DNA from: Adiantum capillus-veneris | Lineage: Eukaryota > Streptophyta > Polypodiopsida > Polypodiales > Pteridaceae | Direction of reading: 5' to 3' | Assembly: GCA_014529385.2 (NCBI GenBank) | Contig: CM043956.1 | Span: forward strand, 60,773,120-60,829,119 | DNA length: 56,000 nt | Shown here: positions 9,387 through 20,619 of the stretch, one piece after another | Position numbering within the stretch: position 1 is the first letter of the stretch | How the letters are laid out: every line of letters begins with the position of its first letter | Notes under the pieces: generated by a model | What the model was told of the DNA's origin: nothing | The model's database searches: none | Seen by the model: the letters and a program-made list of their open reading frames with translations, nothing else | Made by a program: the position numbers and the translations under genes

Positions 9387-12300
9387 TCAAGCCATACCCA
9401 TCAGCGATCTACAGTGTGCAAACCGCTGTGAGGCTAATGACTTCGTGAGTAGATCAGCAGGGTTATCGTCAGTGTGTACCTTGACAAGCTCTATGCGCTT
9501 GTCCTCTAGCACCTCTCGTATGAAGTGATACCTCACCTCAATGTGCTTTGTCTTTGCATGGAAGACAGGATTCCGTGCCAACGCTATGGCACTCTGGCTA
9601 TCACAATGTAGAATCGGAGCATCACCAACCATACCAAGATCTCCCACTAGTCGTGAGAGCCATACGGCCTCCTTGGCAGCTTCAGTGGTAGCCATATATT
9701 CAGCCTCTGTAGTGCTCAAAGCAACGCATGGCTGTAAACGTGATGCCCATGAAACCGGTCCACCTGCAACTGTGAACACATAGCGGCTAGTAGACTTCCT
9801 CGAGTCCACTGACCCTGCATAGTCTGAATCTGTATATCCGCAAACATACATATCCTTCTCACCATAACATAGGGACAACTCTGAAGTCCCTCTCAAGTAT
9901 CTGAGAACACCTCTCACTGCATCCTAATGACGCTTGCCCGGGTTAGACATGTACTTGCTAACCACACCAACTGCATGAGCAAGATCTGGACGCGTAGCCA
10001 CCATGGCATACATCAAGGAACCAACAGCTGATGCATAGGGAATCTGAGACATCTCTGTAGTCTCCAAATATGTCTGAGGGCAGTCATCATGGCTGAGTTT
10101 TACATATGGAGGCAACGGGGTACTAATGGCCTTCCCCCCTTCCATATGAAAACGCTCAAGCACCCTGTCAATGTACTCTTTCTGACTAAGAAAGAGCATG
10201 TTGCGAGAACGACCACGAGTGATCCGCATACCCAAAATATGACTGGCATCCCCAAGATCCTTCATGGCAAAGGTCTCATGTAACCTATGTTTCAAGGCAT
10301 CCACATCAAAAATACACTTCCCTGCGATCAGCATGTCATCCACATACAAAACCAAAACAATAAGACTACCATCTGCAGCCTTGCGAGTATAGAGGCATGG
10401 GTCCTCATAACTGCGTACATAGCCCAATGAACTCATGAATGCATCAAACTTACGATACCATTCACGAGATGATTGCTTCAGCCCATACAAGGTCTTAAGA
10501 AGCCGGCATACCATCTTCTTTGAACCATGAATAACAAACCCACTTGGTTGCTCCATGTACAAATCCTCGTGCAAGTCTGGATGTAAGAAAGCTGTCTTTA
10601 CATCCATTTGCTTCAACTCCATGTCTTCTGTAGCTACCAAAGCAAACAACATACGCAAAGTAGACATCTTCACCACTGGGGAGAAGATCTCGTCACAATC
10701 AATGCCTTTCTGTTGCTTGAATCCTTTAGCCACAAGCCTTGCTTTGTACCTAGGCTTTGCATCCATTGAACACAATTTTATCTTGTAAACCCACTTGCAT
10801 GGTAGTGCCTTCTTACCCTTTGGCAAAGGAGTAAGCTCCCACGTTTCATTTTGGATCAACGAATCCATCTCTGACTGCATAGCTTGCTCCCACTTGAGCT
10901 TGTCAACACTAGACATGGCCTCATCATAACATGATGGCTCCCCGCAATCAGTCAACAATACATAATCCATAGAAGGCACAAAACGCTGAGGCTGTCTTGC
11001 ACGCCGCTCTGAACGCCTCAAAGACTGTGCAGGAGGTGCATCTAGCTGTCCCACATCTACATGATCTCCCAACAAGGGCTGATCTCCCACTTGAGGGTCA
11101 ATGGGCTGCCCACGAGCAGCCATGGGACCATCATACCGATGACCATCCTCCTCAAATATCACACGCCGAACCTCAACCGTTCGCGGTGATGCTCTATACA
11201 TAGAGTCCTCATGAAAAACAACATCATGGCTGCGCACAATCTTCCTGTCAATAGGATCCCACAATCGATAACCCATCTCACCAGAGCTACCATAACCCAA
11301 GAAGATACATCTCTTGCTCTTTGGATCCAATTTGCTGCGTTTTGCCTTAGGTACATGTACATAAGCTTCACAGCCAAAAACACGAAGGTGACCATACGAA
11401 GGTGGCAAACCTGTCCATACCTCTTCGGGCACTTTGAAGCCCAAAGGAACACTAGGTGAACGATTTATCAAATGCACAGAAGTGGAAACAGCTTCAGCCC
11501 AAAATCCATTTGACAAACCAGCCATAGAAAGCATACTACGGACTTTTTCCTGTATAGTCCTGTTCATGCGCTCTGCCACACCATTTTGAGGAGGTGTATA
11601 GGGAGCACTAAGCTCGCGCCGTATACCCTTCTCAACACATAATGTTGTGAAAGCATGAGACATAAATTCACCCCCATTGTCCGTACGTAAGCACTTCAAC
11701 TTACAACCTGATTGGTTCTCAACAAGAGCCAACCATTGCTTAAATATATCAAACACCATATCCTTCTTACGAATGGGGTATGCCCATACCTTCCTGCTAG
11801 CACCATCAATGAACGTAACAAAGTACATAGCACCTCCAAGAGAAGCATTGGGCATCGGCCCACATACATCACTATGCACCAAAGCTAGCTTTTCCAAAGA
11901 TCTGTGTGGAACACTCTTCTTATGAGAAGACCGAGCATGTTGACCATAAAGGCAATGCTCACAAAACTCAAAACCACCAAAATCTGAAACGGGAATGTAA
12001 TCCGCACGTGCCAACAACTTCAAACCTTTCAATGACATATGCCCCAAACGCTGATGCCATAAAGAAGCAGGAGGTTGCTCAGTGATCCCCACAATGTGAT
12101 CAGCCACACTAGCTACACAAAGGGAATACAACGTATTCCTCTTAGCACCTTTAACCAAAACAAGGCTGCCCTTAGTGATCTTCCAACCTCCATCACCAAA
12201 AGATACATTGAAACCAAGTGAATCCAACTGACCCACACTAATCAAGCTTTTTGCAAGAGCCGGCACATGACGCACACGCTGCAAGACAAACGTAGTAGAG

Positions 12301-13430
12301 TTTGGTATAGCCAAATGAATATCCCCAATGCCATGAATCTGCATAGAACGCCCATCGGCAATCCTGACAATACCTGTGCTCGAAGCATCATAGTCATGAA
12401 ACCACGACCTATGAGGCGTAACGTGAAAAGAAGCACCACTGTCAATGACCCAATCCATAGGCATACTACTCTCATGAGTGAGAAGAAAAGCGTCATCAAA
12501 ATAGGATGCAAGCAACACATCACCAAGCTCTTTACTAGTAGCACTAGTCGGAGCACATACATGGTCATCTTGAGAGCTACACTCTCCCTGTGTTGCATTT
12601 AACTCCTCAATCTTGACATTGGACTTAGGCTTGTCCTTAGCATCATGGTCTTTCTTCTTACCATCTCCATTTTCCCTTTTCCACTTGTAGCAATCCTTTT
12701 TGAAATGGCCTTTTCTACCACAATGAAAACATTCCACATCCTTTTTACTTGTGCCTGCACGGGACTTGCTTCTAGATTTACCCCTGTTGGACTTATATTT
12801 GTCCATAGTCCTGCCTCTGACAACCATTGCACTAGACTTACTACCTGCATTATTCTTTCGATTAATCTCTTTCGTGAGAAGACTAGACTCCACATTAGTA
12901 CTTGTCAACTCATCCGCATGAACCGAGTTACTTATGGCTGTCCTAAATGTGTCCCATGACTCAGGCAACGTGACAAGTAAAAACATAGCTTTTACATTGT
13001 CCTCAAACGTAATTTTCTGCGTAGCAAGTTGGCTGAAAATTGTATTGAACTCATTCAAATGCGCATTCATGGAAGCACCTTCCTCCATTCGCAAATCAAT
13101 AAGCTTTTTAATCCAATACACCATAGAAGCAGCCGAATGCTTATCATACATATCGCAAATCCGCTGCCATAGCTCATAAGCTCCACCCTGTGCATCTTTC
13201 ACATTGTAATAAACAGACTTTGAAAGGGAAAGCCTAATGGTAGACCTGCACATCTCATCCAACTCCTCCCAATCATCCCTCTCCATGTTCTCTGGCTTAA
13301 CTCCCTGCAACTTTAGAGGTCGAATCTGTTTCTTCTGCACCAAGACATCCCAAATCTGATCTTTCCAATATGAGAAGTTAGCACCATCCAACTTCTCAAT
13401 ATTGAAAACTGTGTCCTCTTTAGTGCCCAT
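9387..13430 (-). pseudogene. Copia gag-pol polyprotein with one in-frame stop
   Basis: One frame of about 1350 codons encodes the whole copia polyprotein. The start chosen is the ATG at 13430 (MGTKEDTVFNIEKLDG), where the gag fold begins; an upstream ATG at 13523 lies in the leader. Numbered from 13523, the domains are gag, then the zinc knuckle CFHCGRKGHFKKDC near residue 263, the protease motif WVIDSGASFHVT near 358, the pre-integrase HQRLGHMSLKGLKLL, the integrase with DVCGPM near 548, RTDNGGEFM and PQNGVAERMNR (D, D, E all present), RT with VLYVDDMLIAG near 1061, and RNase H with YTDSDYAG and STTEAEYMA. A TAG at 9924-9926 replaces the Trp codon normally found in the GKRHW motif just before RNase H; the frame continues to 9387 undamaged. 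Whether the stop is read through or the copy is dead is unknown. Confidence 0.93.
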
Positions 13431-14580
13431 TACAACAAGAATGCAACAATGAGAAACCTGTAACCAACCAACAAACTGCCACAACAAAGTAGTGTTGCAA
13501 ATCTGACAACACCTGTTGCTCAATCAAAGAGCAAACGCATAGAGTATAAATCAGCCCATAATATGGTCAAAAAACGTACGTAGAAATCCACAAACAAATG
13601 CATAAACGCGTGACACCTGTAACTCAACCGGCCTAGGCAAACTGTGCCACAAAATGCATCAACAATGAGCTGTCATAGAGGCATAAACATACTCCATGTC
13701 TGAATAACCACAATAGAGACATAAGCTGACCAAGCTTACACAAATCCGTGAGCATAAATCGATCCAAGTGAGCATATAACCAATGCACAAGCTCAACGAA
13801 GTCCAATCTCTACTGTCAACCAAGTACCTGTCCGTACTCAAACCGCAACACTGCAAGCAAGAGCAAACCCGCTCTATGTATAAGTGAACCAAATCTCCAC
13901 AATATCATGCATAAAGAGTGTCTGTCAAACTGCCATATCCACATCCATCAACATACACAGATGATGTAAACCTGTAGCTCAAGAACACGCATAAACAGAC
14001 TGCCCAGAAGAGTAGAAGCTCCCACTCAAACCACAACCATATACATGGCTGTCCCACAGTCAAAATACATGTTTTGTAACCACAGAAGAAACCTGTATCC
14101 AAAGCTCCCTGTAACCTGTAACCTATACCCGTACCTGTACCTATACCTGTACCTGTAGTCGAAGAAGACAATGTCGCCAAAACTCCCACTCTATTTGTGT
14201 GTATGAGGCCACTCCAAGAAGAGGCTACACACTCTCAAATGAGTTGTGGGCTCACGTAAGTGGAAGACACTACAACAATGGCACCTGTAATGGCTATGGA
14301 AGCTCTGGCAGCAGAAAACTACCAAAGAGAGCTGAAAAAACGCAGCTCCTAGTCTGTAGCTCGGATGGGATTTCTAATGGCACGAATGGCTCCGAAAGGG
14401 GGTTAAACACCAGGACGCCTGGTGAAAATACTCGCGGAGTGCTGAACCTTCCAATGCCAAGCTCGGAAAAACCTTCTGCTCTTTAGAAATGCGCGTGTGC
14501 GCGAAACCGAAAAACGGCAATGAAACAGCAACAATTTTCAACACACTCAACAATGATGATGAAGCTCTCAATGCTCTCAC
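13431..14580 (-). other. Long 5' leader of the copia element with ACCTGT-type repeats
   Basis: About 1.15 kb separate the primer site from the gag start, long for an element with 187-bp LTRs. It has no convincing long reading frame. On the plus strand the words ACCTGT and CATAAA recur irregularly, and near 14106-14160 ACCTGT/ACCTAT units stand almost in tandem. A similar run in the other orientation lies in the leader of the neighbouring element (16074-16146). Confidence 0.6.
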
Positions 14581-14598
14581 TACCAAGCTCTGATACCA
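14581..14598 (-). other. Primer-binding site of the copia element
   Basis: The minus strand reads TGGTATCAGAGCTTGGTA two bases from the LTR, an initiator tRNA-Met type site. Confidence 0.95.
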
Positions 14599-14600
14599 CT

Positions 14601-14787
14601 TGTTGGGATCGGAGAGCACACACACAGAGAGCCAGCACGAAGAAGGAGATAGACACAGTGTGTGGCGGGGCGGTACTCACACTACTATGTGTAGTTATGA
14701 GTATAGTTATTATGAATGAGTAAATGAATGGCTGTACATGGGCGGCTGAACAACGGGCAGCCGGGCACACGGGCCTTTAACCCAACA
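14601..14787 (-). repeat. 5' LTR of the copia element
   Basis: This 187-bp LTR has one difference from its partner. On the minus strand it starts TGTTGGGTTAAAGG. It is the promoter-bearing copy; a weak AT-rich stretch (CTATACTCATAAC) is the only TATA-like sequence seen. The 51 bp that follow (14788-14838) are host sequence before the next insertion. Confidence 0.95.
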
Positions 14788-14838
14788 AATCATCCTCTGT
14801 TTCAACATGGAATGCATGTGTAGCTCGCAAGTTGGCAT

Positions 14839-15991
14839 TGTCATGTGTATGTACATACCCATACATGGTGCATCGAATAAAGGATTTCCCATTTTCCAAA
14901 GCCAGGTGGTTACGTGGGGCCCACATGTGTACAGGTAGGACAGCATGTACATAGTGCATCGATTTTCACTATTACCAGTACCAGTGTGTTTTTTCTATAA
15001 TAATGAGGAGTTGGTAGCGCGTAGAACTTCTCGAGAAAGCTATCCGCGGGCCGACGACATGAGGTAAGTAGGTGCGTCAGATGGCATCTAGTGGCGTTAG
15101 GAGGTCGAATGGGGTCAATACTTGCACATGGAGAAGTACGGACACAACGTGGATATTTTCTTGTGATAATTATGCAGAAAGGTCATCATGAGGACCATAT
15201 TTTGGGGCCACTTCACGTGGTGGAAGGATGCATTATTGAAAAAGCTGAGTGCCAGGTGTGCGGATGGATACAGCAGGGTGACAGCTATAGGGTGACAGCT
15301 ATGCACTGCGAGGTCAGTTTTTGGCATGTTCGGGGTCCGTTTGAGGTCATCTAAAGGCCAAGGGTGCCCAAGTAAAAAAGCTAAGTGTGGGAACTGAAAA
15401 AACAAAGATAAGACCAGAAAAAACGTAGAGAAGAGAGGAGGAACAGCCGCAACTGTGTTTTTGGGGTTTTTGGAGCCTGTTTTGGTCGTAAACTGCTCAT
15501 CCGAGGTCGGATTTGAGCACTTTGACATTGTAGACTGGGGTTTTGGGCCATTCCGGACGCGATGGTGCTGTCCATTTTGCCAAATTCCTCACTGTTTTTT
15601 TGTTGTTTGGCTGTGTAAGTTTCTTCTATGAGAGAAGTTTCTGCTCCAATTTGTGATTGTATCTGGCATATTTTACCCATATTGTGTGAGCTATTTGCCC
15701 CATTGGTGTTGGATCAAGCTCTATTGTATCTAAACATCAGAAATTCTCCTCTTTTGAGCTGAGTTATTTGGGTGTGTGTGTGTGTGTCTCTCTCTCTCTC
15801 TCTGTGTGGAGTGGGTAAACGGATAGTCTCTCTCCTCTCGCTCCATTGGTGTGTTCGCTGTCTCAGCCAGGTGGGTTGTGTAAGCCGAGTGGTGCCCCAT
15901 AGTGTGTGTGTGTGTGTGTGTGTGTGTATCTTCCCAAGAGTGTGTTTTGGGTTGTTATAGAGGCGTTCTGTGTGTTTCCATCCCGCTCACA
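14839..15991 (+). repeat. 5' LTR of the gag-only element
   Basis: This 1153-bp LTR aligns with 19401-20604. It lacks about 24 bp close to its start, has a 14-bp duplication near 15280-15300 (GGGTGACAGCTATA), and has a mixed GT/CT tract at 15772-15804 where the other LTR has a 74-bp pure CT array. Confidence 0.85.
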
Positions 15992-15997
15992 TTCTTT

Positions 15998-16015
15998 TGG
16001 CACCCCCACGGAGGA
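15998..16015 (+). other. Possible primer-binding site
   Basis: TGGCACCCCCACGGAGGA begins six bases after the LTR end. It has the TGG start expected of a site pairing with a tRNA 3' end, but it is not the tRNA-Met type used by the neighbours, and I cannot name the tRNA. Confidence 0.4.
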
Positions 16016-17055
16016 TCTTCTTCGAGTACCTTCTGCTTCGAGCTTCAAGTTTCAAGATTCGGGATTACAGGGTGCAGATTACAGGTTATAGGTTATAGGT
16101 TACAAGGACAGGTACAGGTACAGGTGATTCACACAGGTACAGGTAGCTGGAGTACAGTGATATACTAGCAGTGGTGTCACTTGCAGTTGTTGTGGGTATG
16201 CATCATTTGGCGCCTGTTTGAGCGCATTGTCTGCTGGATTGTACGTTACTTGTGGAAACTGCCATTGTACGCCTTTGGGGATCCATACTTGGTTTATTTG
16301 GCAGTCCCAGCCATTTCTGAGACTTGGTCTGGAAGATAGTCATTTCTGAGACTTGACTACACGAGATTTGCATAAGCCTTCGTGTGAGGGTCGATAGCGT
16401 GAGGTTTTATTGAGCTGGGGGATTCTCAAATGTGGAGATCCTTTCGGTGATACAGGTAGCTGGAGTACCCTTTTCGTGGCCTCGCCATAGGCTATGTATT
16501 AGTGAGTCCTACTTGATGCTCGGGTTCTATTGTTGACAGTTTATGCATACATATACAGTCTATATTTTGGGTTCCTACTGCTCTACTTCTGGGGAAACTC
16601 TGTCAAAATTTTTCCAAGTTATGTTGGCTGGTTTTTTGGTCTTTTGAGCCATTTATGATGTTATGCTGCTGAAATTTTGGCAAAATCAGAGGATAAGTCA
16701 GGTGTGCCTTCTTAGGAGCTTCATGGTTGGCTTTAATGGATGATCAAAATGGCCCTCAATTCACTCCTTTTCATTTAACTCAGAGAATCCAGATAAATGT
16801 TCATGTGTCCAAGAAGATTTTTTTCCAGCAGCGCATAGTCTTTACGTTCGGACCAAGAAGATTAAGAGAGATCCTGGAATGTCCTTTGCCTGTTGTAATT
16901 CCGATGATTAACTATGAAAACTCATTTGATGTGCATGTGTTTGTCCTTATCTAAAGTTGAGCTCCATTGAAGTTTCTGGGGATTGGGTCAGTCAAAAGTT
17001 TTGGGTTCTTGCACGTGTGTTCGAAGGGGTTCTCAAAGCATAGTAGCTTGGGTAG
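16016..17055 (+). other. Leader of the gag-only element with ACAGGT repeats
   Basis: Near 16074-16146 the words ACAGGT, ATAGGT and ACAAGG stand almost in tandem. The rest has no convincing reading frame; the short open stretch at 16727-16954 shows no family signature. Confidence 0.55.
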
Positions 17056-17990
17056 CCATGGCTTTCTCTTATCCGGAGTTTCAGGGAAGAAGTGATGAAG
17101 ATGTGGAAGACTTTTTAGAAAAGATGGAGGTTTCCTGCATTAGCAACCAGATTCATGACCCGGCGCAGATGTTACGCCTTCTCCAAATTTGTTTGAAGAG
17201 TGATGCACGAGTTTGGTCCAAAGCATTTGAAGAGGAGTTGCGTGTGGCTGATCCACCCGTAAGATTGAGTTGGGAAAATCTAAGGCATGGATTGGAAGTG
17301 GAGTAGAAGATCCTGACCAAGTGTGGCAAGAAGTACAGGCTTTAGTGCAAAAGGAAGGTGAGCCAGTAGATGCGTACATACGAAAGTTTTCATTGGCATG
17401 GGAGAGGATGTGCAAGGCCTTAGCACCACAGGCACCCCCGCCTGACATGATGAAGAAGGATAGGTTTTTGGATGGTCTTTGGGAGAATATACGTTGGAGA
17501 GTGGAGCTAAAGAAGCCTAGGACATATGAAGATGCACTAGAGGTGGCAAGGAACAAACAATGGAAGTTAAGGAAAATGAGCCAGTTAGGGGTGGAGTCTT
17601 TGCCCATGAGGTCTGAATTTCAGCCTATGGACTCTTTACAAGGCCGCATGCTAGGGGTTCATCATGAACCAGTGGTTCCTGTTACTCCTCAAGTTATGCC
17701 AGCAATGGTCACTACAGCAGTGCAAGATGATGGACTAAGGCAAGACATGAGGCAAGTCATAGATTTAATGAAGAATCTTACTCTAAACATGCTAGGCCAA
17801 GTGGGAAATAATCGAGGTCGAGGGAGGTTTTCAAATCAGCCAGGAGGTGAGGAAAGACCCAGGAATGGTGATGGACAAAGCAATGGTAGGTTCTGGAGGC
17901 AGACGCCCACATGATATAATTGTGGAGAGTTGGGCCACATCAGCTTGCAATGTGATAAGCCACCAAGGATGGGGGGCGACATGTATCCAT
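17056..17990 (+). pseudogene. Retrotransposon gag with damaged zinc knuckle
   Basis: Gag forms the particle that packages element RNA. The ATG at 17056 opens MAFSYPEFQGRSDEDVEDFL, a normal gypsy gag start. The frame stops at 17306 and continues in another frame from about 17290 (DPDQVWQEVQALVQKEGEPV) through the GLWENIRWRVELKKPRTYEDAL block typical of the retrotransposon gag domain. A Gly/Arg/Asn-rich stretch (GNNRGRGRFSNQPGG) precedes the knuckle, which reads (stop)YNCGELGHISLQC: the TGA at 17912-17914 occupies the place of the first zinc-binding Cys. Confidence 0.85.
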
Positions 17991-18017
17991 TGCCAAGACA
18001 AGTGCTAACTAGGTCAA

Positions 18018-18871
18018 ATGATTATGGCATTGAAATTAAGGGAGATGAAAGAACCTGGGTTAACCCAGGAGGAAAAGGGAAAGACAAAAGTGTTAAGTGT
18101 GGTTACCTTAGAGAAAGCATCAAAGCTAGAGGATACATTAGTGATGTCTATTGGAAAGAGGACTACAGAGGACAAGGAAGGAAGAAGTGCCCCAAGTCCT
18201 AGCAAGAAGAAGGGAAAGATCCATGAAGGCGAAGATGTCAAGGCCAAGAGGAAAAGGAGGGCTTGTCGCAAGTTTCATGTTTCGGATTTTCCACTAGGGA
18301 TGGGCAATTAAGCTATGACTTGAAGGAGGATCTGACAAGCAGAAAGGCAGATGTTACTTTTGGGCAGCTTATAGAGATGGTGCCTAAGCTAAAGCGACAA
18401 TGGAAGAGAATGGTTAACCCAATGGAGAAAGAGCCAGAGAGAGGTTCAATAAAGGTGTTGGCGATGGATGAGCTTCCAGGCATTTGTCCAATAGTAGATG
18501 TGTGGCATAAAAGAAAAAATCTGGGACAAGGCTATGTTGATGGCGGAGCCCAAATATGTGTCATAACACACTCATGCGTTGAGAAGATGGGTCTTACAGT
18601 GACTGGGGTGTCAGGCTTCCGGATCAGATTGGCAAACCATCAGAAAGTAAAATGTTTGGGTGTTGTAAAGAGCTTAGAAGTGGAGGCATATGATGCAAAA
18701 GCGGTGGTTGATTTTCATGTGATGCCAGCGGGGTTGGGAGCATCTCCTATTATACTGGGCAGACCATGGTTACGTTTAGTGGGAGTTGTTCAAGATTGGA
18801 GACGTGGTACGATTAGCCTCTATGGACAGACAGGTGCCAAGAAGCTATATAATATGGACACAAGGAAATGA
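18018..18871 (+). pseudogene. Retropepsin-like domain following a Lys-rich linker
   Basis: Two overlapping open pieces (18018-18311 and 18263-18871) read as a basic linker followed by a protease-like fold. The active-site region is GYVDGGAQICVITHSCVEKM, with Gly in place of the Ser/Thr of the DSG/DTG triad. The core strands (RIRLANHQKVKCLGVV) and the ILGRPWLR block are normal for plant gypsy proteases. With DGG in place of DTG, activity is doubtful; this may be a structural remnant or a diverged enzyme. Confidence 0.75.
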
Positions 18872-19347
18872 TTGGAGGAGCTTTATGAAAATGAGGATGA
18901 GTCTAGTGATGAAGACTATTCCACAGTGAGACTGATGAGGACAGTGATAGTACTACCAACAGTGATGAGGATGCTAATGTTGCATTTCTTTTGATGGATA
19001 AAGAAATCCAAGAGTCTGGTTTAGTTGCATTTGTGAATGAAGTTGAAGATGAAAGTGAAGGGCCTGATGAAGTGATTGAAGGGCTGATGCAAACCAAGGT
19101 TGAATTGTCAAAGAAGCAGAAATTGATGACTCAAATGATCAGTGGAGACCTCTCAGCTATGGAGAAGAAGATAAATTTGCACATGCAGGTCTATGCCAAA
19201 GTAATTGATGGTTTTCTTGATGCAAAGTTGATATATGGTATCTCTATAGGTTTTCCTTGGGAACCAGGTGGAACCTTGATTAAGCTTTTGATGCAAGGGA
19301 TGCCAAGTGTTTTTGTGTGGGATCTAGGTGGAATGAGCATCTACTAG
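18872..19347 (+). pseudogene. Acidic C-terminal region of unknown function
   Basis: After the protease-like domain comes an acidic stretch in shifting frames (ELYENEDESSDEDYS), then an open piece from 18991 with VNEVEDESEGPDEVIEGLMQ, a Lys-rich possible coiled segment, and a hydrophobic end (YGISIGFPWEPGGTL) that stops at 19347, just before the polypurine tract. It has no polymerase or integrase motif. I do not recognise it. It occupies the place where RT should begin. Confidence 0.5.
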
Positions 19348-19382
19348 TGTTGTTGTTGCTGAGCATGAATGCTCTAGCAGGC

Positions 19383-19400
19383 TAGGGGATGGGCAAATTA
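19383..19400 (+). other. Polypurine tract of the gag-only element
   Basis: TAGGGGATGGGCAAATTA immediately precedes the TG of the 3' LTR. This confirms plus orientation and shows the interior ends here. Confidence 0.7.
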
Positions 19401-20341
19401 TGTCAGGAGTTTTTTGGAAGAAGTGATTGCGCATATATACATACCCATGCATGGTGCATCGAATAAAGGATTGCCCATTTTCCAAAGCCAGGTGGTTACG
19501 TGGGGCCCACATGTGCACAGGTAGGACAGCATGTACATAGTGCATCGATTTTCAGTATTACCAGTACCAGTGTGTTTTTTCTATAATAATGAGGAGTTGG
19601 TAGTGTGTGAACTTCTCGAGGAAGCTATCCGCGGGCCGACGACATGAGGTAAGCAGGTGCGTCAAATGGCATCTAGTGGCGTCAGGAGGTCGAATTGGGT
19701 CAATACTTGCACATGGAGAAGTACGGACACAACGTGGATATTTTCTTGTGATAATTATGCAGAAAGGTCATCATGAGGACCATATTTTGGGGCCACTTCA
19801 CGTGGTGGCGAGATGCATTATTGAAAAAGTTGAGTGCCAGGTGTGCGGATGGATATAGCAGGGTGACAGCTATGCACTGCGAGGTCAGTTTTTGGCCTGT
19901 TCGGGGTCCGTTTGAGGTCATCTAAAGGCCAAGGGTGCCCAAGTAAAAAAGCTAAGTGTGGGAACTGAAAAAACTGAGAGAAGACCAGAAAAAACGTGGA
20001 GAAGAGAGGAGGAACATCCGCAACTGTGTTTTTGGGGTTTTTGGAGCCTGTTTTGGTCGTAAACTACGCATCCGAGGTCGGATTTGAGCACTTTGACATT
20101 GTAGACTGGGGTTATGGGCCGTACCGGACGCGATGGTGCTGTCCATTTTTTCAAATTCCTCACTGTTTTTCTGTTGTTTGGCTGTGTAAGTTTCTTCTAT
20201 GAGCAAAGTTTCTGCTCCAATTTGTGATTGTATCTGGCATATTTTACCCATATTGTGTGAGCTATTTGCCCCATTGGTGTTGGATCAAGCTATATTGTAT
20301 CTAAACATCAGAAATTCTCCTCTTTTGTGCTGAGTTATTTG

Positions 20342-20421
<80 letters not shown>

Positions 20422-20604
20422 GAGTGGGTAAACGGATAGTCTCTCTCCTCTCGCTCCATCGGTGTGTTCGTTGTCTCGGCTTGGTGGGTTGTGTAAGCCG
20501 AGTGGTGCCCCATAGTGTGTGTGTGTGTGTGTGTGTGTGTATCTTCCCAAGAGTGTGTGTCGGGTTGTTATAGAGGCGTTCTGTGTGTTTCCATCCCGCT
20601 CACA
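19401..20604 (+). repeat. 3' LTR of the gag-only element
   Basis: This 1204-bp LTR includes a pure (CT)n array at 20344-20418 and (GT)n at 20515-20540. Apart from the arrays and small indels, the match to the 5' LTR is close. Confidence 0.87.
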
Positions 20605-20619
20605 GCATCTTATACGTTG

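Larger units (their letters stand above)
9145..14787 (-). mobile_element. Young Ty1/copia retrotransposon, nearly complete
   Basis: This 5643-bp element has 187-bp LTRs that differ at one site (T at 9299-region versus C in the other copy), a perfect 5-bp target duplication AATCA (9140-9144 and 14788-14792), a primer-binding site and a polypurine tract. One long polyprotein frame carries gag, protease, integrase, RT and RNase H in copia order. The only coding lesion seen is one TAG. The near identity of the LTRs implies a recent insertion, later than the neighbours it interrupts. Confidence 0.96.
14839..20604 (+). mobile_element. Gypsy-like LTR element coding only for gag and protease-like domains
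   Basis: The LTRs (14839-15991 and 19401-20604) begin TGTCA and end CTCACA. GCAT at 14835-14838 and 20605-20608 is a likely 4-bp target duplication. The 3.4-kb interior encodes a gag, a zinc knuckle, a protease-like domain and a further acidic reading frame, and then goes directly into the polypurine tract. No RT, RNase H or integrase motif is present in any frame. It therefore looks non-autonomous, needing enzymes from a related element. Frameshifts and stops show it is also degraded. Confidence 0.85.

Noticed and set aside
13659-14189. Two minus-strand frames in the copia leader as an extra gene
   Set aside because: No family features; the Gly-Thr-Gly-Ile run reflects the ACAGGT repeats, and the frames lie upstream of gag in the untranslated leader.
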